Positions 52,674-61,785 of a DNA stretch of 64,000 bases are shown one piece after another (position 1 is the first letter of the stretch; the number at the start of each line of letters is the position of its first letter). The notes under the pieces were generated by a model. The model was not told where the DNA came from. It saw nothing but the letters and a program-made list of their open reading frames with translations, and did no database searches. The stretch comes from [Leptolyngbya] sp. JSC-1 (lineage in GTDB: Bacteria > Cyanobacteriota > Cyanobacteriia > Elainellales > Elainellaceae): the NCBI GenBank assembly GCA_000733415.1, contig KL662191.1, forward strand, positions 5,370,189 through 5,434,188. Direction: 5' to 3'. A program made the position numbers and the translations under genes.

Positions 52674-55600
52674 CTATCTATCGTTGATACAGAGATTGCG
52701 ATCATCATCACCCAACGTTTGAGTATTCTCTCTGAGATGATTCAGATAGTCGTTCATCAGAGTACATCCTCTAGTGAGTAATTCATCAAACCCGTCTAGT
52801 CGCCATAACTTCGTTGTACCATCATCTGCTGTCGTTGCCAGCAACTTACCATCGGGGCTAAACCTGACGCTGCGCACACTCGATTTGGGATGGGCGCTCC
52901 AGGCGGCAACCTGTTGCTGAATCAGCAAATTCCACAATTGCACATCGCCATTGTTGTCACCGCTGATGAGATAGGTACCATCTGGGCTAAAGGTCACGGA
53001 GTTAACCGCCGTATCATAGACCTGGAAGAGTTTCTGTTGGCGGTTCGTTTGCAAATCCCATAACCGGATAGTGCCATCCTGACCTGAACTGACCAGCGAC
53101 CTGCCATCGGGACTGAAGCCAATGCTGTAAACAGGGCCTAGATGCCCTTCAAAAGATACTAGGAGCTGTCCCTGCAAGTCCCAAACCTGGACTGTTTCAT
53201 TCTCTCCCGCACTTGCCAGCCGTTGCCCGTCGGAACTGAAGGCGACTTGCCAGACTCGCCGTTGATTCGCTCTCCAGGCTGCCAACGGTTGTCCCTGTAG
53301 ATTCCACAGGCGCATCGCATCGTCATCCCCTGCACTCACCAGTTGCTGCCCATCCGGACTAAATTGGACACTTCTGACCAAGCCTTGATGTTCTGGAAAT
53401 TCGAGCCAGCGCTGATTTAAACCCGTCCATAGACGAACTGTTTGCCCTTGAGCGCTAGCTAATTGCTGCCCGCTAGGGCTAAAGGCAATGGATTGGACGG
53501 CCAGATCTCCCACAAGCGTCGCCAGCGGTTGCCCTTGCAGATTCCACAGGCGAATTGTCGCATCCGCTCCAGCGGTCGCCAGTTGGGATCCAGCCTCTAG
53601 AGCCGCCGCCCCGCCGGTGGGGGTAAATTGAACTGCTGCGACGGCTCCTTGATGGCCGCTCAAGCTCGCCTGCTGTTGTCCCTGCATCGTCCACAAGCGC
53701 ACCGTGCTGTCATCTCCACTGCTGACCAAGCGCTGCCCATCGGGACTAAAACTGACCTGCCGGACGGGTCCTTGATGGCCTCGCAAGACGGTGATCGGTT
53801 GACCGCCACTACTCCAGAGGCGAACGGTGCCATCCGAGGAGGCACTGGCTAGTCGAGTTCCGTCGGCGCTGAATACGACATTCCACACATGGCCTTGATG
53901 TCCTGGTAAGTCTGCTAACGGTTGCCCCTGCAAATCCCACAGTCGTAAGCGGCCATCCCTTCCTGCCGTGACCAGCCGTTGGCCATCGGGACTAAATTGC
54001 AAGGCGTGGAGTTCGGATTGCTCAGCTTTGAATGCCTGCAATGGGTTGCCCTGCAAACTCCAGAACCGAAACGTATCATCATCCGATGCACTAGCCAGCA
54101 TTTGACCATCGGGGCTGAAGACCACCTGCCAAACATCCTTCTGATGGCCTGTGAGCACCCCTAGAGGCTGGCCCTGGAGATTCCACAAGCGCACGGTTAG
54201 ATCTCGGCCTGACGTGGCGAGGAGCTGCCCATCAGGACTGAAGCTCAACCCTTTGACCATATCGGTATGTCCTGCGAAAAGGGCCAACGGTTGTCCCTGC
54301 AGGGACCACAGGCGCACAGTGTTGCCTCCGGCCACTGCGAGTTGTTGACTGTCGGGGCTGAAGCTGAGGTTAGCGATGCGGCCTTGTCCTGTATCCCATT
54401 CAGCCTGTTTCTGCCCCTGCCAGTTCCACACCGAAACCACACCATCTTCTCCGGCGCTGGCAATCCACTGTCCGTTGGGGCTAATTATGCTTCTGGCGAT
54501 GCCCTGATGTCCACCCAGACGATTGCGCTCTGGAACGGAAAAGACGGCCTGTTGCAGTAACCCCTGGACCTGTTGTTCTAATTGCGGATCGGGTTGAAAG
54601 ACTTGCAACAACGGCTGCTGGAGAGAATGGGCGGCCCGCAGGCTATCGAGAAATGCATTTAAGGTTTGGCCCGCCCGAAAGTTGGCGACCGCCGACTCTC
54701 TAGAAGCTTGCACCTGACCGATCAGAGCGTTGCGCTGACCGATCAGAGCCAGCGTGGTTAACCCGCTTAGGCCCGCAATCACTCCAATCACAATCCGCCA
54801 GCGCCAGCTCAAATTGCGGCGTTTTTGCAAGACGCTTTCCCGCACAAATTCGCCTTCGGTCTGGTTAAACCAATCGTCGTTGGCCTGGAGTTCTTGGTCT
54901 AACACGCTCAAATAGGGATGACTATCCCAGAGGAACTGGATCGGTTTTTCCCTGGTTTGGTTGGTCTGAGGGCGCGATCGGCGGAACCACCGCAGCACTT
55001 GAGTTGGAATTTGTATCGCTGCGGTTTCGACCCTGAACAGTTGCTGATCAACCCAATTCCCGACCGGAGCCGCTTTCTCTAGAAACCCTTTGGGCTGGTG
55101 ATTGTGCTGCGTTCGGACCTCCTCCCACTCCACCGCCGCCGCAGTTAGCCGGCGTTGCAGGATCAGATTTTCTTCCTGCTCGGCTTTCCAGGTCAGCAGT
55201 TTTTCCCATCCCCGCACCAGCGCATCATGGGCCGGTTCAATGTAGGGAATATTGTCGGCATCCGTGCCCCGCACCAATAGGCGAGCCGTAGCAAACTGCT
55301 CAATCACAGTTTGGACTCTGGTATTCTCTGGCTCTGGATACTTCAGTTCAGACTCTGGCACTCGTCGCCTCGCCAGTTCCCCACCCACGGCCACCATCCG
55401 CAACATCACATGACGAATGGTGCGCTGATAGGCTGGATCGGTTTTGACTAGAGCATCGTAGACTTCATCGGCTCGGCGAGTCAGGGATTTGGTGACGCCT
55501 CCCAGGTCGTCATAATCGGCCCAGGTCATGGCTCGCTCTACCGTAGCACCCGTTGTTTCAGCCTCCCGGTAACGTCGGGCCAATTTGAGATACAGCTCAC

Positions 55601-57296
55601 TCAACGTGAACGAGAGCAGCGGCAACGCTCCCGGCATACCGGCTACTTCCTCGATCAACTGATCGACCAGATATCCCCGCTGGGCAGACGACTCAAAATA
55701 CACGACCTTTGCCGCAGCCGGTTCCTCAATCACTGCCTGCAATTCATCACGACTCATGGCAGGAATCACAAACCGCGCTGCTTGCCATAGCCGGTCGAGA
55801 GGCGTGCTGCTAAATTGGGGTTCAAAATCTGCTCGCAGCGTCGCCACCAACCGCAACACCTGGGGATGAGCTTCCAGCAACGTTGCCAGGAACTGCAAAA
55901 ATTGCTGTCTCTCTGACTCCTGACGGCAGAGGGTAATTAGCTCTTCCAACTGATCCACGACCAGGAGTAATTTCACTTGCGGGTGGGTACGGCTCCAGGC
56001 GGTGAGGGCTGCGGTGAGGGCAGTTGAGTTCTGGAGTTCGTTCAATGCTCCGGCGATTCCCAATTCCTGCCAGAGCGGGTTCAAGCTAGTCAGCGGCGAT
56101 TCTCCCGGACGAATGGGAGTCAGGATCTTCCAGGCTCGGTGATGGCATTGATGCGGATGCTCCTGGGGTTTGAGGCTGGGATAGTTCGACCGCTCTATCG
56201 GAGCAGAGCCATCGAGATGGGGCAGCAATCCCGCTTTGACTAAACTTGACTTGCCGGAACCAGACGCCCCCAAAACCACTGTAAACAGACGATCGCTGAC
56301 GGCATCACAGAGCGTTTCAACCACAGCCCTTCTGCCGAAGAAGAGGGCGCTATCTTGAACATCGTAGGATTTTAAGCCGCGATAGGGGTTGTTGGCTTCT
56401 AACTCATCCAGGGAAGGGGCCGGCGGCAAATTGAGTGGGTGACCAGGAGGCAGAAAAATAAATTCCCCCTTATCGTGCTGCTTCAAACACCAGATCTGGG
56501 GTGTTTGGCGCTGATGGCGCGTATCGGTGGGAATCTCAACCGAGTCCCGCAGGTAGAGATAGAGTTCTGTTGCTGTGATCACTCCATCGCCAGCCGGTTT
56601 GCCTGCACGGGAGGGGGGATAGATATCTGCCGCACCCCGCAGGGCATCGATCAGGGCAACTGCAAAGGGAGAATGCTGGGTGTTGTGTTGGGAAATTCCT
56701 CGATCGCCACTGAGGTCCAGGTTATCCAGAGCATACTGATCAGACGCCGCCGAGGTAATCACCTGCCAAGCTGGATCTTGGATGAAGCGATCGTAGCGTT
56801 CTTTATAAATCACTTCGGTGATCGGAACCAGTTTGCGGGTGCTCGACCAGCGGAATGCACCCGCGAAACAGCAGTCCAGAATCACCAGACAGTGGCGACA
56901 GGCCAGTTTGCTCAGTGCAGCTTCAATCTGTTGCATCGGCAGGTAGGTCGATACGTCTCCCAATCTGGCATCTTGAGGGATCAGATAGCCTTGAGGGCCG
57001 TCATCTCCATTCAGGGCGATTCCATGACCTGCGAAGTAAAACAAAAGTCGGCTGGGAGTAACCGTTGCCACCGCTTTGGGTAAGTCGATTTCTAACCACT
57101 GCTGCAAATGCTGCCGGCTGGCCTCAGGCTCAGTCCCATCCGTGATCAGGGTAACTTCATACCGATATTCTGCCTTCAGGATTTGGGCAATCGCCTCTGC
57201 ATCCTGTCTAGCGGTGCTCAACCGAGGGATACCGTTCTGATAATTATTAATGCCAATGACGACTGCAAGGTTGAGTCGGAATTCTGAAGTACCCAT
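52674..57296 (-). CDS. Orthocaspase-nSTAND-WD40 protein
   Basis: 1540 residues from the ATG at 57296 (AGGA about 10 nt upstream). In order: a C14 caspase domain (about 8-260) with the catalytic His91 in FYFAGHG and Cys143 in LDCCFAG; an nSTAND NTPase (about 303-700) starting NPYRGLKSYD, with Walker A GASGSGKSS at 343-351 and Walker B LLLVVDQLEE at 443-452; one transmembrane helix (about 834-853); then 14 WD40 repeats (about 925-1505), enough for two seven-bladed propellers; and a short C-terminal cap (LLTRGCTLMNDYLNHL). Such proteins are taken as regulated cell-death or defence switches: WD40 senses, STAND oligomerises, caspase cuts. Trigger and substrates are unknown. It is a single gene. 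Confidence 0.95.
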   Translation of the reverse strand: MGTSEFRLNLAVVIGINNYQNGIPRLSTARQDAEAIAQILKAEYRYEVTLITDGTEPEASRQHLQQWLEIDLPKAVATVTPSRLLFYFAGHGIALNGDDGPQGYLIPQDARLGDVSTYLPMQQIEAALSKLACRHCLVILDCCFAGAFRWSSTRKLVPITEVIYKERYDRFIQDPAWQVITSAASDQYALDNLDLSGDRGISQHNTQHSPFAVALIDALRGAADIYPPSRAGKPAGDGVITATELYLYLRDSVEIPTDTRHQRQTPQIWCLKQHDKGEFIFLPPGHPLNLPPAPSLDELEANNPYRGLKSYDVQDSALFFGRRAVVETLCDAVSDRLFTVVLGASGSGKSSLVKAGLLPHLDGSAPIERSNYPSLKPQEHPHQCHHRAWKILTPIRPGESPLTSLNPLWQELGIAGALNELQNSTALTAALTAWSRTHPQVKLLLVVDQLEELITLCRQESERQQFLQFLATLLEAHPQVLRLVATLRADFEPQFSSTPLDRLWQAARFVIPAMSRDELQAVIEEPAAAKVVYFESSAQRGYLVDQLIEEVAGMPGALPLLSFTLSELYLKLARRYREAETTGATVERAMTWADYDDLGGVTKSLTRRADEVYDALVKTDPAYQRTIRHVMLRMVAVGGELARRRVPESELKYPEPENTRVQTVIEQFATARLLVRGTDADNIPYIEPAHDALVRGWEKLLTWKAEQEENLILQRRLTAAAVEWEEVRTQHNHQPKGFLEKAAPVGNWVDQQLFRVETAAIQIPTQVLRWFRRSRPQTNQTREKPIQFLWDSHPYLSVLDQELQANDDWFNQTEGEFVRESVLQKRRNLSWRWRIVIGVIAGLSGLTTLALIGQRNALIGQVQASRESAVANFRAGQTLNAFLDSLRAAHSLQQPLLQVFQPDPQLEQQVQGLLQQAVFSVPERNRLGGHQGIARSIISPNGQWIASAGEDGVVSVWNWQGQKQAEWDTGQGRIANLSFSPDSQQLAVAGGNTVRLWSLQGQPLALFAGHTDMVKGLSFSPDGQLLATSGRDLTVRLWNLQGQPLGVLTGHQKDVWQVVFSPDGQMLASASDDDTFRFWSLQGNPLQAFKAEQSELHALQFSPDGQRLVTAGRDGRLRLWDLQGQPLADLPGHQGHVWNVVFSADGTRLASASSDGTVRLWSSGGQPITVLRGHQGPVRQVSFSPDGQRLVSSGDDSTVRLWTMQGQQQASLSGHQGAVAAVQFTPTGGAAALEAGSQLATAGADATIRLWNLQGQPLATLVGDLAVQSIAFSPSGQQLASAQGQTVRLWTGLNQRWLEFPEHQGLVRSVQFSPDGQQLVSAGDDDAMRLWNLQGQPLAAWRANQRRVWQVAFSSDGQRLASAGENETVQVWDLQGQLLVSFEGHLGPVYSIGFSPDGRSLVSSGQDGTIRLWDLQTNRQQKLFQVYDTAVNSVTFSPDGTYLISGDNNGDVQLWNLLIQQQVAAWSAHPKSSVRSVRFSPDGKLLATTADDGTTKLWRLDGFDELLTRGCTLMNDYLNHLRENTQTLGDDDRNLCINDR

Positions 57297-57511
57297 AGGC
57301 AACAGTCCTAGCCCGTTGATTGGTAGTTATAGGGTTTATACCAGATTCCTCCATGCTTGTAGTATGAGCCGAGAGGGGAATTGCTGGGGCAATGCAGTAG
57401 CTGAGTGCGATCGGCGTAATGTAAACGCATGGGCAGGCGATTAGGATAAAGACCTGCGGATTTACCCGACCTGAAGGTTGGAAGCAGCGTTGTAACGGGA
57501 ATGTAACCTCA

Positions 57512-57573
57512 GTGTCGAGACGCTTGCTTGTGAAGCAAGTCATTAGCAGGGTTTAAGTCCCGCTAGACACCCT
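57512..57573 (+). tRNA. tRNA-His(GUG)-like element lacking a D-arm
   Basis: GTGTCGAG (57512-57519) pairs with CTAGACAC (57563-57570), 7 of 8 bases, the 8-bp acceptor expected of tRNA-His. CTTGC-TTGTGAA-GCAAG (57523-57539) is a perfect 5-bp anticodon stem with a 7-base loop and anticodon GTG. AGC-A-GGG / CCC-GCT forms a T-stem with one bulge and the T-loop TTTAAGT. Only three bases lie where the D-arm should be. It is probably a degenerate tRNA or tRNA-derived element rather than the working tRNA-His. Confidence 0.45.
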
Positions 57574-57588
57574 TTCTAGACACCCTTT
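57563..57588 (+). repeat. Tandem duplication of the tRNA-like 3' end
   Basis: CTAGACACCCTTT occurs twice, perfectly and back to back (57563-57575, 57576-57588). The first copy is the acceptor 3' strand of the tRNA-like element. Confidence 0.92.
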
Positions 57589-57649
57589 ATGGAAGTTGCG
57601 GTCGTTGGCGTAGCCTGTTGGCATAGCCGTCCCTGTGCCTATGGCTAGC

Positions 57650-58243
57650 CTAGCCCAACGAGCTACTGGTGGCATCGATATATTCCCGCCAGCGTTTAAT
57701 CAAGTCTGCTTCAAAATCAACCACAATGGCATCATCAGCAACAGTCCGTTTTCCGCTAGCAATGTCTGTATCTTGCCACTGCCATTCCACCACGGCTTGA
57801 CTGCCTTCGGTAATGATACGATGGATATCGATTTGCACATTGTTGTGAGTTTGAGAAAACTCGGCTGTGACGTCACGAATTGCATCCCGACCTCGATAGA
57901 CGTGACCGGGCACAACAAATTCACCAGTTTCTGTAAATAAATCAGAAAATTCATCTGCATTACCGTTAACCCAAGCCTGTTGAGCAGTATAAATAGCCGC
58001 ATAAATTGGATTCGATGGATTAGATTCTGGTTCAACCATAGGTTCTTGCGTGAGTGTGATTAGTGAATGATCCCGTGAATACAATGATGAATTAGAAGCT
58101 GGATATAGGGTAGGAATCAGGTTGGGTAGCAGGTTCAAAGCCAGTAGCGTCAGTGTCAGAATTGCCAGACTGATCACAAAAACTACTCCTGCTAGAGCAA
58201 TGGTGCGTCCAAACCGAAATTGATCGGGTTGTTCTTCGGGCAT
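57650..58243 (-). CDS. Membrane-anchored SnoaL/NTF2-like protein
   Basis: 197 residues. One transmembrane segment (about 15-38, IALAGVVFVISLAILTLTLL) is followed by a polar linker and an NTF2-like cone domain (about 80-197) with AIYTAQQAWVNGNADEFSDL, FVVPGHVYRGRDAIRDV and VVDFEADLIKRWREYID. NTF2-like proteins range from isomerases to ligand binders; no catalytic Asp/His pair can be assigned with confidence. The domain should lie on the periplasmic side. Confidence 0.8.
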   Translation of the reverse strand: MPEEQPDQFRFGRTIALAGVVFVISLAILTLTLLALNLLPNLIPTLYPASNSSLYSRDHSLITLTQEPMVEPESNPSNPIYAAIYTAQQAWVNGNADEFSDLFTETGEFVVPGHVYRGRDAIRDVTAEFSQTHNNVQIDIHRIITEGSQAVVEWQWQDTDIASGKRTVADDAIVVDFEADLIKRWREYIDATSSSLG

Positions 58244-58278
58244 AGTTTTTTCCTTATTTGTGAAATTGATTGACAGGG

Positions 58279-58312
<34 letters not shown>

Positions 58313-58392
58313 TCCGAAGATTCACTCCATTCTCTTCCCCATCTTCCCTCGTTCGGCGAGGCTCACGAGCCGCATCTCCCCCACCCGCTCCA

Positions 58393-58902
58393 CTACCCCA
58401 ACTGTTGCTTCAGCTCCGCCAACTTCTCCGGACTGAGGCTAACCTGTACCTCTAGCCGCTGCGCTTCATCTCGGATGGTTAACAGCGCCTGACCGCCGGT
58501 TTGAGTCACGCCCAACTGCGGCTGCTTGATTTTCACCTGCTGATACACCACCTGAGGCAACGCCACCCGAATCACGACGCCTCGCTGGGATTGGGGATAG
58601 ATGAAAAGCTGCTGCTGAAGTGGATCTAGCTCTAGTTTGTAGGGCGTAGTGCTGCGTTCGTCTTGGAAATCGGGTTTGCGCCAGTAGAGCGTGATGCCGC
58701 GCACGTTGGGCGTGATGATTTGAAAGGTTTCATCGAAGCGTTTTGGCTCCCAGTCCAGGTCAGCAACGCTGCCGATTTCGGGTATCAACCGCTGCCGCCA
58801 GGTAATTTCTTTACCATTAAGGTTGCTCCACCACTGGCTGATCGTCGCGAAATCCTCGGCACGGCTGGGAGTGGGACTATCCTGCTGCCAGACTACGTTC
58901 AT
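58393..58902 (-). CDS. Conserved-looking hypothetical protein
   Basis: 169 residues, soluble, no signal peptide or membrane helix. It looks beta-rich with a Gln-rich C-terminal half (QPQLGVTQTGGQALLTIRDE) and ends in a short helix (LSPEKLAELKQQL). I do not recognise the family. It has normal coding character and stands alone between a repeat-bearing spacer and the divergent HDAC-family gene. Function unknown. Confidence 0.7.
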   Translation of the reverse strand: MNVVWQQDSPTPSRAEDFATISQWWSNLNGKEITWRQRLIPEIGSVADLDWEPKRFDETFQIITPNVRGITLYWRKPDFQDERSTTPYKLELDPLQQQLFIYPQSQRGVVIRVALPQVVYQQVKIKQPQLGVTQTGGQALLTIRDEAQRLEVQVSLSPEKLAELKQQLG

Positions 58903-59051
58903 AGGGCTGATGTCCTTTTCTGTCGTGTGGGGCTATTCTCAATCGAGAGGCTGTTCTCAATCAATGAATTGAATGAACTGATAAGGCCAGCCTAGCGCAC
59001 TTTATCCTAGGTAAAGATAGACTGAACAATTTCTTGAGAATTCTGCTGCGG

Positions 59052-59966
59052 ATGGATTTGCCGATTGTGTATCACCCGAATTATGTCGCGCCCCTACCGC
59101 CAGGACACCGCTTTCCGATGGCAAAATTCAGCCGTTTATACGAAGTGCTGTTGGCCGATGGGGTAGCCCATCCTGCCCAGTTTCATCAGCCGGTCCTGCC
59201 ACCACTCAACTGGATTGAGCTAGTGCATACGCCCGAATATGTGCGGGACTACTGCGAAGGCACATTAGATGCCAAGGCCCAGCGCCGGATTGGCCTACCT
59301 TGGAGTCCTCAGCTCGTCAATCGTACCTGCATTGCTGTAGGCGGTACGATTTTAACGGCACATCTGGCGTTAGAATACGGGCTGGCCTGCAACACGGCAG
59401 GAGGCACCCACCACGCCTTTCCCAGCTATGGTTCTGGCTTCTGTATCTTCAACGATCTGGCGATTGCGGCACGGGTGCTGCTAGAGCAAGGACTGGTTGA
59501 GAAGATTTTGATCGTGGATCTGGATGTGCACCAGGGAGACGGCACGGCCTTTATCTTTCAAGATGAACCGCGTGTGTTTACCTTTTCAATGCACTGCGAA
59601 GTCAACTTTCCCGGCACGAAGCAACACAGCGATCTCGACGTAGCTCTAACTGAAGGTATGGAAGATGACGACTACCTGCAAGTTTTAGGCAGCTATCTGC
59701 CCGATTTGTTAGCCGAAGTCAAACCCGACTTGGTTTTCTATGATGCTGGTGTCGATGTGCATTTGGGTGACCGGCTGGGCAAATTAGCCCTCAGCGATCG
59801 GGGATTGCTTTGCCGCGAAATGCAGGTATTGAGCACCTGTTTGAAACAGGGCTACCCAACGGCCTGTGTGATTGGCGGCGGCTACGCCGATGACTTTGAA
59901 GCGCTGGTGTATCGCCATTCGATTTTGCATCGAGTTGCTAGCGATGTGTATCGCCAATATCGTTAG
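59052..59966 (+). CDS. Histone deacetylase-family protein
   Basis: 304 residues from the ATG at 59052. Arginase-fold, zinc-dependent deacetylase family (AcuC/acetylpolyamine amidohydrolase/HDAC). The paired His are H120-H121 in AGGTHHAFPS, the metal ligands are D158 and H160 in VDLDVHQGDG, a third Asp is D235 in DAGVDVH, and the Tyr loop is GGGYADDFE. All active-site elements are present, so it is probably active on acetyl-lysine or a small acetylated amine. A TTG six codons earlier is an alternative start. The ExbD-like gene follows closely. Confidence 0.92.
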   Translation: MDLPIVYHPNYVAPLPPGHRFPMAKFSRLYEVLLADGVAHPAQFHQPVLPPLNWIELVHTPEYVRDYCEGTLDAKAQRRIGLPWSPQLVNRTCIAVGGTILTAHLALEYGLACNTAGGTHHAFPSYGSGFCIFNDLAIAARVLLEQGLVEKILIVDLDVHQGDGTAFIFQDEPRVFTFSMHCEVNFPGTKQHSDLDVALTEGMEDDDYLQVLGSYLPDLLAEVKPDLVFYDAGVDVHLGDRLGKLALSDRGLLCREMQVLSTCLKQGYPTACVIGGGYADDFEALVYRHSILHRVASDVYRQYR

Positions 59967-60032
59967 GCGGGTAGGACAAACAAGTTATGCTGATAGCTGA
60001 TGTCACGGATCAGGCTGAGGCTGAATCAACCT

Positions 60033-60440
60033 ATGCGATTTAAACGGCAGCGACGCGGTTCGGACATTCCGACCGTCAATCTGGTACCGATGCTGGATGT
60101 GCTGATGGTGGTGCTGACGTTTTTCATTATTGTGTCGATGACGTTAACGTTACAGCAAGGGGTAGAGGTGCAGTTGCCCAGCCAGGACACACCGACTCCA
60201 GTGGAACCAGAACCCAAAATCGCGATTGTCGAACTCAATCCGGAAGGCGAGATTTTGTTTGACGACCAGCCTACAGAAAAAACGGCACTGACGGCAGCGG
60301 TGAAGGCCTTTCTGGAAGAAAATCCCAAAGGCATTGTGGTGCTGCAAGCGGCGGAGAAATTGCCCTATGAACAGGTCGTGACGCTGTTGGGAGAAATGAA
60401 AGCTGTAGGTGGCGAGCGAGTGTCGTTGGCGATTGAATAG
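60033..60440 (+). CDS. ExbD/TolR-family biopolymer transport protein
   Basis: 135 residues from the ATG at 60033 (MRFKRQRRGSDIPTVNLVPM); a start at 60000 would add 11. A short cytoplasmic basic N-terminus precedes one transmembrane helix carrying the conserved Asp in VPMLDVLMVVLTFFIIV, the proton-path residue, then a periplasmic domain ending VTLLGEMKAVGGERVSLAIE. ExbD works with ExbB to drive TonB-dependent or similar systems. No ExbB is adjacent, so the partner is elsewhere. It follows the HDAC-family gene by 66 bases. Confidence 0.9.
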   Translation: MRFKRQRRGSDIPTVNLVPMLDVLMVVLTFFIIVSMTLTLQQGVEVQLPSQDTPTPVEPEPKIAIVELNPEGEILFDDQPTEKTALTAAVKAFLEENPKGIVVLQAAEKLPYEQVVTLLGEMKAVGGERVSLAIE

Positions 60441-60459
60441 CAATTCAATCAAGCTATTC
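60435..60459. terminator. Inverted repeat spanning two convergent stop codons
   Basis: GAATAGC and GCTATTC are perfect complements around an 11-base loop and contain the TAG stops of both convergent genes. It may act as a weak bidirectional terminator; no T-run. Confidence 0.4.
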
Positions 60460-61206
60460 GCTTCTGAATATTGAATCCGGATCCACACCCAATTCTCGTA
60501 GTTTGGCGGCTAGTTTTTCCTTCTGCTGTCGTTCGGTTTCGAGCTGGGACTGGGTTGTTCTCAGCATTTCTTCTGGAGTTGGCACGAGTTCGCCCGCTGG
60601 CGTAAAAAAGCGCAGTTTGCGGTCGTGGATGCCGAGAAATAGCTGAAGCTGCTGGCTCCACAACCAGCCCTGCTGATTTGGCTCTAGTTCCAGGTATTGC
60701 CCATCGACAAGGTGACAGCCTTTGAGCTCCAATGTTTCTGGATCAAACCAGAAGTAATCAGGCGTTCGGAATATATCTTGATAGATTTGCTTTTTAGTGG
60801 TGCGGTCTGTCTCAGCCGTAGAGGGAGACAGCAGCTCAATAATCACGTTTGGATATTTACCATCTTCTTCCCAAACCACCCAACTGCGTCGCGGTTTGCG
60901 TTCGGTGTCCAGTACTACAAAGAAATCAGGCCCACGCAAATCTTCGGATTTCTTCTGATTGGGGCTGAAATAGACCGTGAGGTTACCAAAGGCGTAGAAA
61001 TCTTGCCGATCTTGCCACAGCCATTCAATCATCTGAATCAGCAGCAAAATTTGACGAAGATGCAGTTCTGCTTCCACAGGCGGTTCGTTGCTATAGAGAT
61101 TTCCGGGCGGAAAGACAATTTCTTCGCTCGGCGGTTCCTGGGAAAGCTGAGCTAGCAAGGCGGCTGAGGCGTCGCTAAAATCGGCTAATTTGGGAGGAAT
61201 TGTCAT
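60454..61206 (-). CDS. Uma2-family (DUF820) PD-(D/E)xK endonuclease-like protein
   Basis: 250 residues of the family very abundant in cyanobacteria. The restriction-like fold is visible: FGNLTVYFSPNQ, RGPDFFVVLD (Asp), VIIELLSPSTAETDRTTKK (Glu...Lys), FDPETLELKG. A coiled-coil tail (TQSQLETERQQKEKLAAKL) ends in the typical ELGVDPDSI. Biological role is uncertain; transposon-derived or restriction-related uses have been suggested. Confidence 0.9.
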   Translation of the reverse strand: MTIPPKLADFSDASAALLAQLSQEPPSEEIVFPPGNLYSNEPPVEAELHLRQILLLIQMIEWLWQDRQDFYAFGNLTVYFSPNQKKSEDLRGPDFFVVLDTERKPRRSWVVWEEDGKYPNVIIELLSPSTAETDRTTKKQIYQDIFRTPDYFWFDPETLELKGCHLVDGQYLELEPNQQGWLWSQQLQLFLGIHDRKLRFFTPAGELVPTPEEMLRTTQSQLETERQQKEKLAAKLRELGVDPDSIFRSE

Positions 61207-61280
61207 AACAAAAGCGCCCGATCGATGAGTACAGTTGCTCTGAGTGTAGCAGAACTAATTTAAAGATAAGCACTAAGGTT

Positions 61281-61421
61281 TTAGCGACTGAGGAGTTGTT
61301 TACGATTGCGATCGTAAATCTCATACAGCCGCTTACAAATTTTGATCGGAATGCCTAGTAGCGGAGCCATGATTTTGACAGCTTCTATACCAACAGTCGG
61401 TCCTTTGGTCAGGTTAGCCAT
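61281..61421 (-). CDS. 46-residue ORF overlapping the ParD-like gene
   Basis: ATG at 61421 overlaps the ParD-like stop in the sequence ATGGCTAA, a typical translational-coupling junction. The product (MANLTKGPTVGIEAVKIMAP, then LLGIPIKICKRLYEIYDRNR and KQLLSR) has a hydrophobic middle and a strongly basic C-terminus. It does not look like a ParE/RelE toxin. It may be a small toxin of another type, a toxin fragment, or chance; I do not recognise it. Confidence 0.45.
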   Translation of the reverse strand: MANLTKGPTVGIEAVKIMAPLLGIPIKICKRLYEIYDRNRKQLLSR

Positions 61422-61671
61422 TGCTGGAGCGATCAGCGAGATTTTTTTGCACGCTGGCGCGGATCGCGTCCCAATCAGCAGTGGTCATTGGGGTAGCAGG
61501 TTCCGATTGAAGTCCTTCTAGAACGAGAGTTTCCAGCTTAGCTTTGCGCTGTTGATCTTGCAGGATCAGGGCTTGAATATAATCGCTGGGAGTGTTGTAA
61601 CCTCCGGCAGTGACTTGTTCATGGAGATAGGCGCTGAGGGTTTCTGATAAGAAAATGGTAATGGTCCCCAT
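61414..61671 (-). CDS. ParD-like (ribbon-helix-helix) antitoxin
   Basis: 85 residues. The N-terminal ITIFLSETLSAYLHEQVTAG and YNTPSDYIQALILQDQQR form the RHH DNA-binding pattern of ParD antitoxins; the C-terminal half is the flexible toxin-binding part. A ParE gene should follow but does not; instead a 46-codon ORF overlaps its stop. It is 114 bases downstream of the 128-residue gene. Confidence 0.85.
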   Translation of the reverse strand: MGTITIFLSETLSAYLHEQVTAGGYNTPSDYIQALILQDQQRKAKLETLVLEGLQSEPATPMTTADWDAIRASVQKNLADRSSNG

Positions 61672-61785
61672 AGGTAAATGGTGAAAGGTGATTACTTGCG
61701 AGTGATTATATTGTATGGGCTAATTCTGTGGAGTTTTGAGTGAGTTTAGAAAGCGAATGAAATCTTACCTCTACTTGCCCGAGGT

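Larger units (their letters stand above)
57297..57649. other. Spacer with tRNA-like element and GGCxTAGCC repeats
   Basis: About 350 bases between the caspase gene and the NTF2-like gene. It contains the tRNA-His-like element, its duplicated 3' end, and, at about 57607-57655, three variants of GGCGTAGCC/GGCATAGCC/GGCTAGCC, a palindromic repeat type common in cyanobacteria. Confidence 0.6.

Noticed and set aside
52424..52711. 95-codon minus-strand ORF
   Set aside because: Antisense to the arylsulfatase and DUF202 stumps, which have recognisable family sequence on the plus strand.
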